64,000 bases of DNA from Piscinibacter gummiphilus (GTDB taxonomy: Bacteria > Pseudomonadota > Gammaproteobacteria > Burkholderiales > Burkholderiaceae_C): positions 248,001 through 312,000 of the forward strand of contig NZ_CP015118.1 of assembly GCF_002116905.1 (NCBI RefSeq), read 5' to 3'. Below the pieces are notes generated by a model. That model was not told the origin of the DNA. It saw nothing but the letters and a program-made list of their open reading frames with translations, and searched no databases. The position numbers and the translations under genes were made by a program. Shown here in pieces: positions 27,905-37,569 of this stretch. Numbering within the stretch: position 1 is the stretch's first letter; each line of letters starts with the position of its first letter.

Positions 27905-30900
27905 ATGAAGTCTTTCACCACGCGTCACCTTCTCTTGTCCGCCGCGGCGTGGTTCGGCGTTGCGTCCTCGGCCGTGGCGGCCACCGTGGCCGGCGTGAGC
28001 CCGGTCGGTGAAGTCGCCCAGGTTCGGCAGGTCACGGTCAAGTTCTCCGAGGCCGTGGTGGCCGCGGGCGACCCGCGCCTGCCCGACCCGTTCGGCCTCT
28101 CGTGCGAAGGCAAGGTGCCGAACGGCTCCGGGCGCTGGGCCAACGAGCGGGTGTGGGTCTACGACTTCAACGACGCGCTGCCGCCGGGCGTGCGCTGCTC
28201 CCTGCTCGCCAAGCCCGACTGGAAGCCGCTGCAGGGCGCGCTGACCGGCACGACGAAGTTCGAGTTCAGCGCCGGCGGCCCGGCGGTGGTGTCGGTGCAG
28301 CCCTACTCGGCGAAGGACGCCCAGATCGAGGAGGACCAGCACTTCGTGCTGTCGCTCAGCGGCGCGGCCACGCCCGCGTCGGTGACGGCGCAGGCGCGCT
28401 GCGAGATCGAGGGCCTCGGCGACCGGCTGCCGCTGCAGGTGGTGACGGGCAAGGTGCGCGACGAGATCCTGGCGGCCGTCGGCGTCGAAGGCAGCCGGGT
28501 CGAGAGCACGCTGGTGGTGAACTGCGGCCGCCCGCTGCCCGCCGACACGCCTGTGCGCCTCGTGTGGGGCAAGGGCATCGCGGCGGCGGCCAACCCGGCC
28601 ATCGTCACGAAGGTCGAGCAGCGGTTCCCGTTCCGCGTGCGGCCGGTGCTCAAGGCCGAGTTCTCGTGCAACCGCGAACGGGCCGGCGCGCCGTGCTGGC
28701 CCCTCGGGGACCTGACGCTCTCGTTCTCGGCGCCCGTGCCGCGCGCGATGGCCGAGAAGGTGCGCCTCGTGCCGCAGGACGGCAAGACCATCACCCCGAC
28801 GCTGGACCGTGACGGCGGCAGCGACGTCAACGGCATCTCGTTCAAGGGGCCGATGCCGCCGAGCATGTCGTTCCGCCTCGAACTGCCGTCGGACTTCAAG
28901 GACGTCGCCGGCCGCCCGCTCGCGAACGCGTCGTCGTTCCCGCTGTCCGTCGCCACCGGCGAGGCCCCGCCCATCGCCAAGTTCGCCACGGCGCCGTTCG
29001 GCATCCTCGAGCGCAATGCCGAGCCCATGTTGCCGGTGACGCTGCGCCACGTGCAGGGTGACCTGCGGCCGAACTCGTCCGGCGGCACCGTGCGCATCCT
29101 GCGGCTGAAGACCGATGCCGACGTGCTGTCCTGGTACGCGAAGCTGAAGGCCGGCCACGAGGACTGGGACCTGCGGGGCACCTCGTGGCTCAAGTCGCGC
29201 AAGGACGCGAAGAGCACGTCGCTGCCGCAACTCGAGGGCGGCGACCCGCGGCCGTTCGAGGTGGTGGGCATCCCGATGAACGAACCCGGCTACCACGTGG
29301 TCGAGATCGAGTCGCGCCGTCTCGGCGAAAGCCTGCTCGACCGCAAGGCGCCGATGTACGTGCGCACCGGTGTGCTCGTGACGAACCTCGCCGTGCACTT
29401 CAAGCAGGGACGCGAGAACGCGATGGTGTGGGTCACCACGCTCGACAAGGCCCGCCCGGTCGAGGGTGCCGACGTCACCATCAACGACTGCAACGGCCGC
29501 CAGCTGTGGTCGGGCCGCACCGACGTCAACGGCCTGGCCCGCGTGGGCGTGCCCATCGACCCGTCGAACGCGAAGTGCGTGTCGCCCGACGGCGTGTTCG
29601 TGGTGGCCCGGCTCGCCGAGCGCGGTGGGGCCGAGGCCGACATGGCCTTCGTGTTCAGCCAGTGGACCAAGGGCATCGAGTCGTGGCGCTACGGCCTGCC
29701 CACCGGCTGGGGCCGCCAGCCCACCGCCCGCGCGCACACGGTGTTCGATCGCACGCTGCTGCGCGCCGGCGAGACCGTGTCGATGAAACACTTCATCCGC
29801 ACCGAAACGTCGGGTGGCCTTGCCCCGCTGAAGGCCGCGGATCTCCCCGACATGGTCAAGATCGTGCACGAGGGCACCGGCCGGGCGTTCGAGTTCCCGC
29901 TCACCTGGCGCAACCCGCGCAGCACGGCGTCCACGTGGAACATTCCGGCCAATGCCAACCTCGGCACATGGCGCGTGGAGCTGCACCGCGACCGCGTCGA
30001 CAACCGCCGGGAAAGCAGCTGGACCACGGGCACGTTCCGCGTCGAGGAGTTCCGCGTGCCGCTGGTGGACGCGCGCCTGAGCGGCCCGAAGGGCCCGGTG
30101 ATCGCCCCGCGCGAGCTGCCGGTGGGTGTGCAGCTGACCTACCTGTCGGGAGGCGGCATGGCCCAGTCCGGCCTGCGGGTGTCGTCGATGCTGCAGAACC
30201 GCTACGTCTCCTTCGACGGCTACCCCGGCTTCTCGTTCGACCCGGCGCGTGACATGACCGGCGGTGAGGGCGACGAAGGCGGGGAGGGCAGCGAGGGCGG
30301 TGAAAGCCGCCTGGTGGCCGACAAGCTGCCGCTGTCCACCGACAAGAACGGCGCGGCCACCGTCACGCTGAAGGACCTGCCGAAGCTCAAGCGCGCCGGC
30401 GACCTGGTCACCGAACTCACCTTCAACGACCCGAACGGCGAGGTGCAGACCGCGTCGATGCGCACGACCGTGTGGCCGAGCGCCGTGGTGCTGGGGGTCA
30501 AGACCGGCTCCTGGGTCAGCACGAAGGGCCGCGTCGAGCTGCAGGTGCTCGCGCTCGACACGCAGGGCCGGCCCATCCAGGGCCAGGCCGTGGAGGTGCG
30601 TGGCCGCTGGGCGCAGCAGACCAGCACGCGCAAGCGCCTGGTCGGCGGCTTCTACGCCTACGACAACCGCACCGAAGTGAAGGACATGGGCAGCCTGTGC
30701 ACCGGCAAGACCGATGACCGCGGGTTGATGCTCTGCGAGACCACGATGGCCAACGCCGGCGAGGTGCAGCTGGTCGCCTCCGCGAAGGATGCCGCGGGCA
30801 ACGCCTCCGAGGCCGCGACGAGCGTGTGGGTCACGCGCCAGGGCGAGATGTGGTTCGCGCAGGACAACGACGACCGCATCGACGTGCTGCCCGAGCGCCG

Positions 30901-33664
30901 CTTCTACCAGCCCGGCGAGGTGGCGCGCCTGCAGGTGCGCATGCCGTTCCGCGAGGCGACGGCGCTCGTGAGCGTCGAGCGGGAAGGGGTGATCGACACG
31001 CGGGTCGTTCGCCTGCGCGGCGACGACCCGACGGTGGACGTCAAGGTCGAACGCGGCTGGGGCCCCAACGTGTACGTGAGCGTGCTCGCGCTGCGCGGTC
31101 GCGTGCGCGACGTGCCGTGGTACTCGCTGTTCACGTGGGGCTGGCGCAACCCGGTCGAGTGGGTGCGGGCCTACTGGTACGAGGGCCGCGAGTACGAGGC
31201 GCCCACCGCGATGGTCGACCTCTCCAAGCCCGCGTTCAAGCTGGGCGTGGCCGCGTTCAAGGTGGGCCTTGCCGAACACGAACTGAAGGTCGAGGTGACC
31301 ACCGACAAGCCGCAGTACTCGGTGCGCCAGACCGCCACCGCGCGCATCCGTGTCACGCAGGACGGCGTGCCGGTCAAGGGCGGTGAGGTCGCGTTCGCGG
31401 CGGTGGACGAGGGCCTGCTCGCGCTGAGCGCCAACACGTCGTGGGACCTGCTGGGCGCGATGATGCAGCCGCGGGCCTGGAGCGTGGACACCAGCACCGG
31501 CCAGAGCGAGATCATCGGCAAGCGCCACTACGGCCGCAAGGCGCTGGCCGCGGGCGGCGGCGGCGGGCGCAATCCCACGCGCGAGCTGTTCGACACGCTG
31601 CTGCTGTGGAAGGCCGACGTGGCGCTCGACGCGAAGGGCGAGGCCGTCGTGCAGGTGCCCATCAACGATTCGCTGACGAGCTTCCGCCTCGTCGCCGTGG
31701 CCGATGCCGGCGCCCAGCAGTTCGGCGAGGGCCACACGAGCATCAAGGTCACGCAGGACCTGCAGATGCTGCCGGGCCTGCCGCCGCTCGTGCGCGAGGG
31801 CGACCAGTTCACCGCGATGCTGACGCTGCGCAACACCACGTCGCGCGAGATGAAGGTGCGCGCCTCGCTCGCCGCCACGGCCAACAAGGCGGTGGGCGGC
31901 AACAAGGCGGACCTGGTGCGCGACCCGATCACGCTCGCGCCGCAGGAGGTGGTGCTGGCCGCCGGCAGCGCGAAGGACGTGCTGTGGGGCGTGACGGTGC
32001 CGCCCGATGCGGTGAGCATTTCGTGGGAGGGCGGGGCCGAGGAGCTGGGCGGCGAGAAGGTGCGCGACAAGCTGAAGTTCACGCAGTTCGTCGTGCCGGC
32101 CGTGCCGGTGCGCGTGTTGCAGGCCACGCTGCAGCAGCTCGACGGCACCGTGACGATGCCCGTCGCGCCGCCGTCCGATGCACTCGCCACCGGCGGGGTG
32201 TTGCGCGGCGGCCTGAACGTGGGCGTGCAGCCCACGCTGACCGGCGCGCTGCCGGGCCTGCGCCGCTTCTTCGAGACCTACCCGTTCGTGTGCCTCGAGC
32301 AGAAGACCTCGAAGGCCGTGGGCCTGCGCGACAAGGCGCTGTGGACCGCGGTGTCGAACGACCTGCCCACGTACCTCGACGCCGACGGCCTCGCGAGCTA
32401 CTTCCCCCCGCGGGCCGGCGACGGCCCGCGCGGCAGCGACCGCCTGACGGCGTACCTGATCGCGGCGTCGCACGAGGCCGGCTTCGCCATCGCGCCGACC
32501 GTGCGCGACAACATGCTCGAAGGCCTGACCGCCTTCGTCGAGGGCCGCATCGAGCGCAAGTTCTGGTCGCCGCGCGCGGACCTCGACGTGCGCAAGCTCG
32601 CCGCCATCGAGGCGCTGTCGCGCCACGGGCGCGCCACGCCGAAGATGCTGGGCTCGATCAACCTGACGCCGAACCTGTGGCCCACGGCCGCGGTCATCGA
32701 CTGGTACAACATCCTGCACCGCGTGAAGGAGATCCCCGACCAGGCCAAGCGCCTCGCCGAGGCCGACCAGATCCTGCGCTCGCGCCTGACCTACGCCGGC
32801 ACCACGCTGCGCTTCAGCACCGAGCAGGAGGACTTCTGGTGGTGGCTGATGGACAGCGCCGACTCGAACGCGGCCCGCCTGATCCTCGCCGTGCTGGACG
32901 ACCCGGCGTGGAAGGACGACCTGCCGCGCCTCGTGACTGGCTCGCTCGGCCGCCAGCGCAATGGCGCGTGGCTCACCACCACGGCCAACCTGTGGGGTTC
33001 GCTCGCCCTCGACAAGTTCGCGGCGAAGTTCGAGTCGGTCCGCATCGCCGGCCGCACGACGGCGAACACCGGCGGCCCGGCCTCGGCCATCGACTGGTCG
33101 CGCCAGCCGAAGGGCGGGGTGATGCAGCTGCCGTGGCCCGAGAAGCAGGACACGCTGACCGTCACGCAGGAAGGCACCGGCAAGCCGTGGCTCACCGTGC
33201 AGAGCCTCGCGGCGATCCCGCTGAAGGCGCCGCTGCGCGCAGGCTATGCGGTGACCCGCACGGTGACGGCGGTGGAGCAGAAGACCAAGGGCTCGTGGTC
33301 GCGCGGGGACGTGCTGCGCGTGCGGCTCGAGGTCGACGCGCAGTCCGACATGACCTGGGTCGTCGTCAGCGACCCGGTGCCCGGGGGCGCCACGCTGCTC
33401 GGGTCGGGCCTCGGCCGGGACAGCGAGATCGCCACGCAGAGCGCGCCGTCCGACGACAAGGCCTGGCCCACGTTCGAGGAGCGCAGCTTCGAGGCCTTCC
33501 GCAGCTACTTCGAGTACCTGCCGCGGGGCAAGCACGTGGTCGAGTACACCATGCGGCTGAACAACCCGGGCACGTTCTCGGTGCCGCCCACGCGCGTGGA
33601 GGCGATGTACTCGCCCGAGACCTTCGGTGAAGCGCCCAACGCGGCGATCGAGGTGAAGCCGTGA
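27905..33664 (+). CDS. Bacterial alpha-2-macroglobulin family protein (YfhM-like)
   Basis: Bacterial A2Ms are periplasmic protease traps thought to guard the cell wall after damage. The 1919-residue product starts at the ATG at 27905 with a signal peptide ending SSAVA. It has macroglobulin domains, the bait-region and A2M segments, and the thioester motif CLEQ with Cys1463, followed by the helical thioester domain. E. coli YfhM is a lipoprotein; here no lipobox Cys follows the signal peptide. The last four bases overlap the GTG start of pbpC, the usual genetic partner. It is the largest gene in the window. Confidence 0.95.
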   Translation: MKSFTTRHLLLSAAAWFGVASSAVAATVAGVSPVGEVAQVRQVTVKFSEAVVAAGDPRLPDPFGLSCEGKVPNGSGRWANERVWVYDFNDALPPGVRCSLLAKPDWKPLQGALTGTTKFEFSAGGPAVVSVQPYSAKDAQIEEDQHFVLSLSGAATPASVTAQARCEIEGLGDRLPLQVVTGKVRDEILAAVGVEGSRVESTLVVNCGRPLPADTPVRLVWGKGIAAAANPAIVTKVEQRFPFRVRPVLKAEFSCNRERAGAPCWPLGDLTLSFSAPVPRAMAEKVRLVPQDGKTITPTLDRDGGSDVNGISFKGPMPPSMSFRLELPSDFKDVAGRPLANASSFPLSVATGEAPPIAKFATAPFGILERNAEPMLPVTLRHVQGDLRPNSSGGTVRILRLKTDADVLSWYAKLKAGHEDWDLRGTSWLKSRKDAKSTSLPQLEGGDPRPFEVVGIPMNEPGYHVVEIESRRLGESLLDRKAPMYVRTGVLVTNLAVHFKQGRENAMVWVTTLDKARPVEGADVTINDCNGRQLWSGRTDVNGLARVGVPIDPSNAKCVSPDGVFVVARLAERGGAEADMAFVFSQWTKGIESWRYGLPTGWGRQPTARAHTVFDRTLLRAGETVSMKHFIRTETSGGLAPLKAADLPDMVKIVHEGTGRAFEFPLTWRNPRSTASTWNIPANANLGTWRVELHRDRVDNRRESSWTTGTFRVEEFRVPLVDARLSGPKGPVIAPRELPVGVQLTYLSGGGMAQSGLRVSSMLQNRYVSFDGYPGFSFDPARDMTGGEGDEGGEGSEGGESRLVADKLPLSTDKNGAATVTLKDLPKLKRAGDLVTELTFNDPNGEVQTASMRTTVWPSAVVLGVKTGSWVSTKGRVELQVLALDTQGRPIQGQAVEVRGRWAQQTSTRKRLVGGFYAYDNRTEVKDMGSLCTGKTDDRGLMLCETTMANAGEVQLVASAKDAAGNASEAATSVWVTRQGEMWFAQDNDDRIDVLPERRFYQPGEVARLQVRMPFREATALVSVEREGVIDTRVVRLRGDDPTVDVKVERGWGPNVYVSVLALRGRVRDVPWYSLFTWGWRNPVEWVRAYWYEGREYEAPTAMVDLSKPAFKLGVAAFKVGLAEHELKVEVTTDKPQYSVRQTATARIRVTQDGVPVKGGEVAFAAVDEGLLALSANTSWDLLGAMMQPRAWSVDTSTGQSEIIGKRHYGRKALAAGGGGGRNPTRELFDTLLLWKADVALDAKGEAVVQVPINDSLTSFRLVAVADAGAQQFGEGHTSIKVTQDLQMLPGLPPLVREGDQFTAMLTLRNTTSREMKVRASLAATANKAVGGNKADLVRDPITLAPQEVVLAAGSAKDVLWGVTVPPDAVSISWEGGAEELGGEKVRDKLKFTQFVVPAVPVRVLQATLQQLDGTVTMPVAPPSDALATGGVLRGGLNVGVQPTLTGALPGLRRFFETYPFVCLEQKTSKAVGLRDKALWTAVSNDLPTYLDADGLASYFPPRAGDGPRGSDRLTAYLIAASHEAGFAIAPTVRDNMLEGLTAFVEGRIERKFWSPRADLDVRKLAAIEALSRHGRATPKMLGSINLTPNLWPTAAVIDWYNILHRVKEIPDQAKRLAEADQILRSRLTYAGTTLRFSTEQEDFWWWLMDSADSNAARLILAVLDDPAWKDDLPRLVTGSLGRQRNGAWLTTTANLWGSLALDKFAAKFESVRIAGRTTANTGGPASAIDWSRQPKGGVMQLPWPEKQDTLTVTQEGTGKPWLTVQSLAAIPLKAPLRAGYAVTRTVTAVEQKTKGSWSRGDVLRVRLEVDAQSDMTWVVVSDPVPGGATLLGSGLGRDSEIATQSAPSDDKAWPTFEERSFEAFRSYFEYLPRGKHVVEYTMRLNNPGTFSVPPTRVEAMYSPETFGEAPNAAIEVKP

Positions 33665-35754
33665 GAGTCCGTCGGGCGGCCGTGATGGTGCTGCTCGCCG
33701 CCGTGTCGGCGGCAGCCCACGCGGTGCCCGCGTTCTCCGAGGTGAAGGCGGCGTTCAAGCCGTCCGACGTGACCCTGCTCGACCGCCGCGGCGTGCCGGT
33801 GCAGACGGTGCGGGTCGACACCACCGTGCGCCGGCTCGACTGGGTGCCGCTGCAGGCGATGTCGCCGGCACTGCTGCAGGCCATCGTGCTGAGCGAGGAC
33901 CGGCGCTTCCACGAACACAGCGGCGTCGACTGGGGCGCGGTGGCGCAGAGCGCGTGGGCGAATGTGTGGAACACACGCACGCGCGGGGCCTCCACGCTGA
34001 CGATGCAGCTCGCGGGCCTGCTCGACGAGGACCTGGCGCGCCCCGTCGGCGGGCGCTCGATCGGCCAGAAGATGGGCCAGGCGTGGACCGCGACCCGGCT
34101 CGACGGCCGCTGGAAGAAGAGCGAGATCCTCGAGGCCTACCTGAACCTCGTGCCGTTCCGCGGCGAACTGGTGGGCATCGGCGCGCTGTCGCAGACGCTG
34201 TTCGGCAAACACCCGAGCGGGCTCGACACGCAGGAGGCCGCGATCACCGCGTCGCTGCTGCGTGGCCCCAACGCCGGAGCCGATGCGGTGGCCAAACGCG
34301 CCTGCGGCGTGCTGCAGCTGCAGAAGCAGTCGTGCACCGGCGTGGCCGCGCTCGCGTCGACCTCCTTGGTGCGGCGCGGCGGACCGGTGCTCGGCGAACA
34401 GCTGGCGCCGCACTTCGCGCGCCAGCTCGACCTCGCCCCCGGCAAGCCGGTCAAGACGACGCTCGATGCCCCGCTGCAGCGGTTCGCCCGCGACACGCTG
34501 CGCCGGCACGTCGCGTCGCTCACGTCGCGCAACGTCGAGGACGGCGCGGTGCTGGTGCTGGACAACGCGACCGGTGAGGTGCGCGCGTGGGTGGGGTCGA
34601 GCGGCGACCTGTCCGACGCGGCACAGGTGGACGGGGTCGTCGCGCGGCGCCAGCCCGGCTCCACGCTCAAGCCCTTCGTCTACGAGCTGGCGTTCGAGCG
34701 CCGGCTGCTGTCGCCCGCGAGCCTCGTCGACGACTCGCCGGCCGAGATCTCGACGCCCACGGGCCTCTACCTGCCGCAGAACTACGACCGTCAGTTCAAG
34801 GGCTGGGTCAGCGCGCGCACCGCGCTCGGCGCGAGCCTGAACGTGCCGGCCGTGCGCGTGGGCGCGCTGCTCGGCCCCGACGCGCTCGTGGGCCGCCTCG
34901 ATGCGCTGGGCCTGGCGCTCGCGCACGACGGCAGCCACTACGGCCCGGCACTCGCACTCGGCAGCGCCGAGGTCACGCTGATGGCGTTGACCAACGCGTA
35001 CCGGGCGCTCGCCAACGGCGGGCTGTACGCGCCGGTGGCGCTGAAGCCGCCGAAGGCCGCGCCGAAACGCGTGGCCGATGCGGCGTCGGTGTTCCTCGTC
35101 TCCGACATCCTCTCCGACAACAGCGCGCGCGTTCGCACCTTCGGCCTCGACAGCGCGCTCGTCACGCGCGGCTTCGCCGCGGTCAAGACGGGCACGAGCA
35201 AGGACATGCGCGACAACTGGTGCATCGGCTACACCGACCGCTACACGGTGGGCGTGTGGGTCGGCAACGCGAGCGGCGAGGCGATGCACGACGTGAGCGG
35301 TGTGAGCGGTGCGGCACCCGTGTGGCAGGCCGTCGTCAAACACCTGCACGAGGGCCGGCCGTCGGTGCGTCCCGCCGCACCCACGGGCGTGGTCGCTCAC
35401 CGCGTGAGCCCGGGTTCCGAACCGCCGCGCGACGACTGGTACCTCGCGGGCCTGCAACCGGCGAACGACCTGTCCGCGCCGCCGGCCACCGGCCGCTTCG
35501 GCATCGTCACGCCGCGCAACGGCAGCATCTACGCGCTCGATCCCGACATTCCGCCGGCCGCGCAGCGCGTCGTGTTCGAGGGCGAACGCGGCACGTGGAC
35601 CCTCAACGGCCGACGCCTGGGACAGGGCGAACGCCTCACGTGGGCGCCGTGGCCGGGGCGGCACGAGCTGTCGCTGCTGGGCGCGGGCGGGCGCATCGTG
35701 CAGACGGTCACGTTCGAGGTGCGGGGCGCGTCGCTCAAGCAGGCGAAACGCTGA
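33661..35754 (+). CDS. pbpC: Penicillin-binding protein 1C
   Basis: PBP1C is a bifunctional class A penicillin-binding protein. The 697-residue product begins with GTG inside the A2M stop (GTGA). It has an N-terminal hydrophobic segment, a glycosyltransferase domain with Glu79 in LSEDRRFHEH and RGASTLTMQL, a transpeptidase domain with Ser334 in GSTLK, SLN and KTGTSKDMRDNW, and the C-terminal BiPBP_C domain (about 600-690) typical of PbpC. Translational coupling supports joint action with the macroglobulin in the periplasm. Confidence 0.96.
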   Translation: MRVRRAAVMVLLAAVSAAAHAVPAFSEVKAAFKPSDVTLLDRRGVPVQTVRVDTTVRRLDWVPLQAMSPALLQAIVLSEDRRFHEHSGVDWGAVAQSAWANVWNTRTRGASTLTMQLAGLLDEDLARPVGGRSIGQKMGQAWTATRLDGRWKKSEILEAYLNLVPFRGELVGIGALSQTLFGKHPSGLDTQEAAITASLLRGPNAGADAVAKRACGVLQLQKQSCTGVAALASTSLVRRGGPVLGEQLAPHFARQLDLAPGKPVKTTLDAPLQRFARDTLRRHVASLTSRNVEDGAVLVLDNATGEVRAWVGSSGDLSDAAQVDGVVARRQPGSTLKPFVYELAFERRLLSPASLVDDSPAEISTPTGLYLPQNYDRQFKGWVSARTALGASLNVPAVRVGALLGPDALVGRLDALGLALAHDGSHYGPALALGSAEVTLMALTNAYRALANGGLYAPVALKPPKAAPKRVADAASVFLVSDILSDNSARVRTFGLDSALVTRGFAAVKTGTSKDMRDNWCIGYTDRYTVGVWVGNASGEAMHDVSGVSGAAPVWQAVVKHLHEGRPSVRPAAPTGVVAHRVSPGSEPPRDDWYLAGLQPANDLSAPPATGRFGIVTPRNGSIYALDPDIPPAAQRVVFEGERGTWTLNGRRLGQGERLTWAPWPGRHELSLLGAGGRIVQTVTFEVRGASLKQAKR

Positions 35755-35854
35755 CACGGCGGCAGGGACTTCGGCTAGGATGGCTCCCAGCCGTGCCCCA
35801 TTGCACGGCGACGTCGCTCGGACGGTTCCGGGCGCTCACGTGAAAGACCATTCC

Positions 35855-37057
35855 ATGTCCTCTCCGGGCAAGCGCCGCTTCGCGCGCATCGATCGCCTTC
35901 CCCCCTACGTCTTCAACATCACCGCCGAGCTCAAGCTCGCGGCGCGCCGCCGAGGTGAAGACATCATCGACCTGAGCATGGGCAACCCCGACGGGGCCAC
36001 GCCCGAGCACATCGTCAGGAAGCTCACCGAGACCGCCCAGCGGCCGGACACCCACGGCTACTCGGCCTCGAAGGGCATCCCGCGGCTGCGCCGGGCCATC
36101 TCGCACTGGTACCGCGACCGCTACGCCGTCGACATCGACCCCGACAGCGAGGCCATCGTCACCATCGGCTCGAAGGAAGGCCTCTCGCACCTGATGCTGG
36201 CGACGCTCGACCGCGGCGACACGGTGCTGGTGCCGGACCCGAGCTACCCGATCCACATCTACGGCGCGGTGATCGCCGGGGCCGACATCCGCTCGGTGCC
36301 GGTGGGCCCGGGCATCGACTTCTTCGGCGAGCTGGAGCGCGCCATCCGCGGCAGCTACCCGAAGCCGAAGATGATCATCCTCGGCTTCCCCAGCAACCCC
36401 ACCGCGCAGTGCGTGGAGCTCGACTTCTTCGAGCGGGTCATCGCGCTCGCGCGCAAGCACGACATCTTCGTCGTGCACGACCTGGCCTACGCCGACATCG
36501 TCTACGACGGCTGGAAGGCCCCGTCGATCATGCAGGTGCCGGGCGCGAAGGACATCGCGGTGGAGTTCTTCACGCTGTCGAAGAGCTACAACATGGCGGG
36601 CTGGCGCATCGGCTTCATGGTGGGCAACGCGGACCTCGTGGGCGCGCTCGCGCGCATCAAGAGCTACCACGACTACGGCACGTTCACGCCGCTGCAGGTG
36701 GCCGCCATCGCCGCGCTCGAAGGCGACCAGCAGTGCGTGAAGGACATCGCCGCGCAGTACCAGCGCCGCCGCGACGTGCTCCACAAGGGGCTGACCGAGG
36801 CCGGCTGGGCGGTCGAGTTGCCGAAGGCGTCGATGTACATCTGGGCGAAGATCCCCGAGGCCTACCGGTCGCTCGGCTCTCTCGAGTTCGCGAAGCTGTT
36901 GCTGGAGCGGGCGAAGGTGTCGGTGTCGCCGGGGATCGGGTTCGGGGACCAGGGCGACGACCACGTGCGCTTCGCCTTGATCGAGAACGAGTCGCGCATC
37001 CGCCAGGCCGTGCGTGGCATCAAGCAGATGTTCAAGGAGGATGGTCTGACGCGGTGA
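35855..37057 (+). CDS. alaC: Pyridoxal-phosphate aminotransferase, AlaC-like
   Basis: AlaC-type class I aminotransferases make alanine from pyruvate and glutamate. From the ATG at 35855 the product has 400 residues, the family norm. It contains IDLSMGNPDG, PSYPIHIYGAV and the PLP-binding Lys243 in TLSKSYNMAGWRIGF, with the phosphate-binding Arg nearby. The open frame upstream to 35780 has no ribosome site. In many relatives the gene precedes hom-thrC, but here a small membrane-protein gene on the other strand follows. Substrate is inferred from family only. Confidence 0.88.
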   Translation: MSSPGKRRFARIDRLPPYVFNITAELKLAARRRGEDIIDLSMGNPDGATPEHIVRKLTETAQRPDTHGYSASKGIPRLRRAISHWYRDRYAVDIDPDSEAIVTIGSKEGLSHLMLATLDRGDTVLVPDPSYPIHIYGAVIAGADIRSVPVGPGIDFFGELERAIRGSYPKPKMIILGFPSNPTAQCVELDFFERVIALARKHDIFVVHDLAYADIVYDGWKAPSIMQVPGAKDIAVEFFTLSKSYNMAGWRIGFMVGNADLVGALARIKSYHDYGTFTPLQVAAIAALEGDQQCVKDIAAQYQRRRDVLHKGLTEAGWAVELPKASMYIWAKIPEAYRSLGSLEFAKLLLERAKVSVSPGIGFGDQGDDHVRFALIENESRIRQAVRGIKQMFKEDGLTR

Positions 37058-37093
37058 CGGACACCCGCCCCGGCGCCAGCCGGGGTGCCTTCT

Positions 37094-37447
37094 TCAGCCC
37101 TTGAAGAGGCCTTCCAGGGCGACGTCGATGATGACGCCGCACGCGCTGTAGACCAGCGACCCCAGCAGCGCCCAGCCGAAGCCTGCGACGGACAGGCCGC
37201 TCAGCAACTGCGCGGCGAAGTAGAACATCAGCGCGTTGATCACGAAGAGGAACAGCCCCAGCGTGATCAGCGTGACCGGGAGCGTGAGGATCACGAGGAC
37301 CGGGCGGAGCAGGGCGTTCAGCAGCCCGAGCACCGCGGCGGCGAACAGGGCGGACCCGAAGCTCGCCACGGAAACCCCTGGCAGCACGTAGGCCACGAAC
37401 AGCAGCGCGGCGGCGAGCAACACCCAACGGACGATGATCTTGACCAT
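37094..37447 (-). CDS. Phage-holin-4-type small membrane protein (YvlD-like)
   Basis: The 117-residue product is almost wholly hydrophobic with four helices, including LLFVAYVLPGVSV, LGLLNALLRPVLVILTLPVT and LGLFLFVINALMFYFAAQLL. This pattern fits the Phage_holin_4_2 (YvlD) family. Despite the name there is no phage context here, and chromosomal members have no proven lytic role. I start at MVKIIVRW (37447); four codons more are possible. It is convergent with alaC and divergent from tonB. Confidence 0.85.
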   Translation of the reverse strand: MVKIIVRWVLLAAALLFVAYVLPGVSVASFGSALFAAAVLGLLNALLRPVLVILTLPVTLITLGLFLFVINALMFYFAAQLLSGLSVAGFGWALLGSLVYSACGVIIDVALEGLFKG

Positions 37448-37517
37448 GGCGGCAAGCATACCTGCCCGCTATGACCGGGCGTTCGGCCATCGCCAGAAAA
37501 AATTGAGTCGAATCAAA

Positions 37518-37532
37518 TGAGAATCGTTCTTG
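37518..37532 (+). promoter_or_regulatory. Fur box upstream of tonB
   Basis: TGAGAATCGTTCTTG is close to the 7-1-7 Fur consensus TGATAAT-n-ATTATCA, with most conserved positions retained. It lies in the AT-richest part of the divergent tonB promoter region, about 40 bases upstream of the tonB start. Iron repression of the tonB-exbBD operon is the natural reading. Confidence 0.7.
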
Positions 37533-37569
37533 TTCTGTTAGACTCGTTTTTCCCGTTGTGTTGCACGCA

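Noticed and set aside
25709..33535. A 2608-codon open frame on the minus strand opposite the macroglobulin and M48 genes
   Set aside because: It is a high-GC shadow: its composition is Arg/His/Ala/Gly/Val noise with no domains, and only its end (25709-26203) is the real moaC.
37094..37447. Phage remnant suggested by the holin-like gene
   Set aside because: Only a single YvlD-type membrane protein is present, with no lysin, integrase or phage genes around it.
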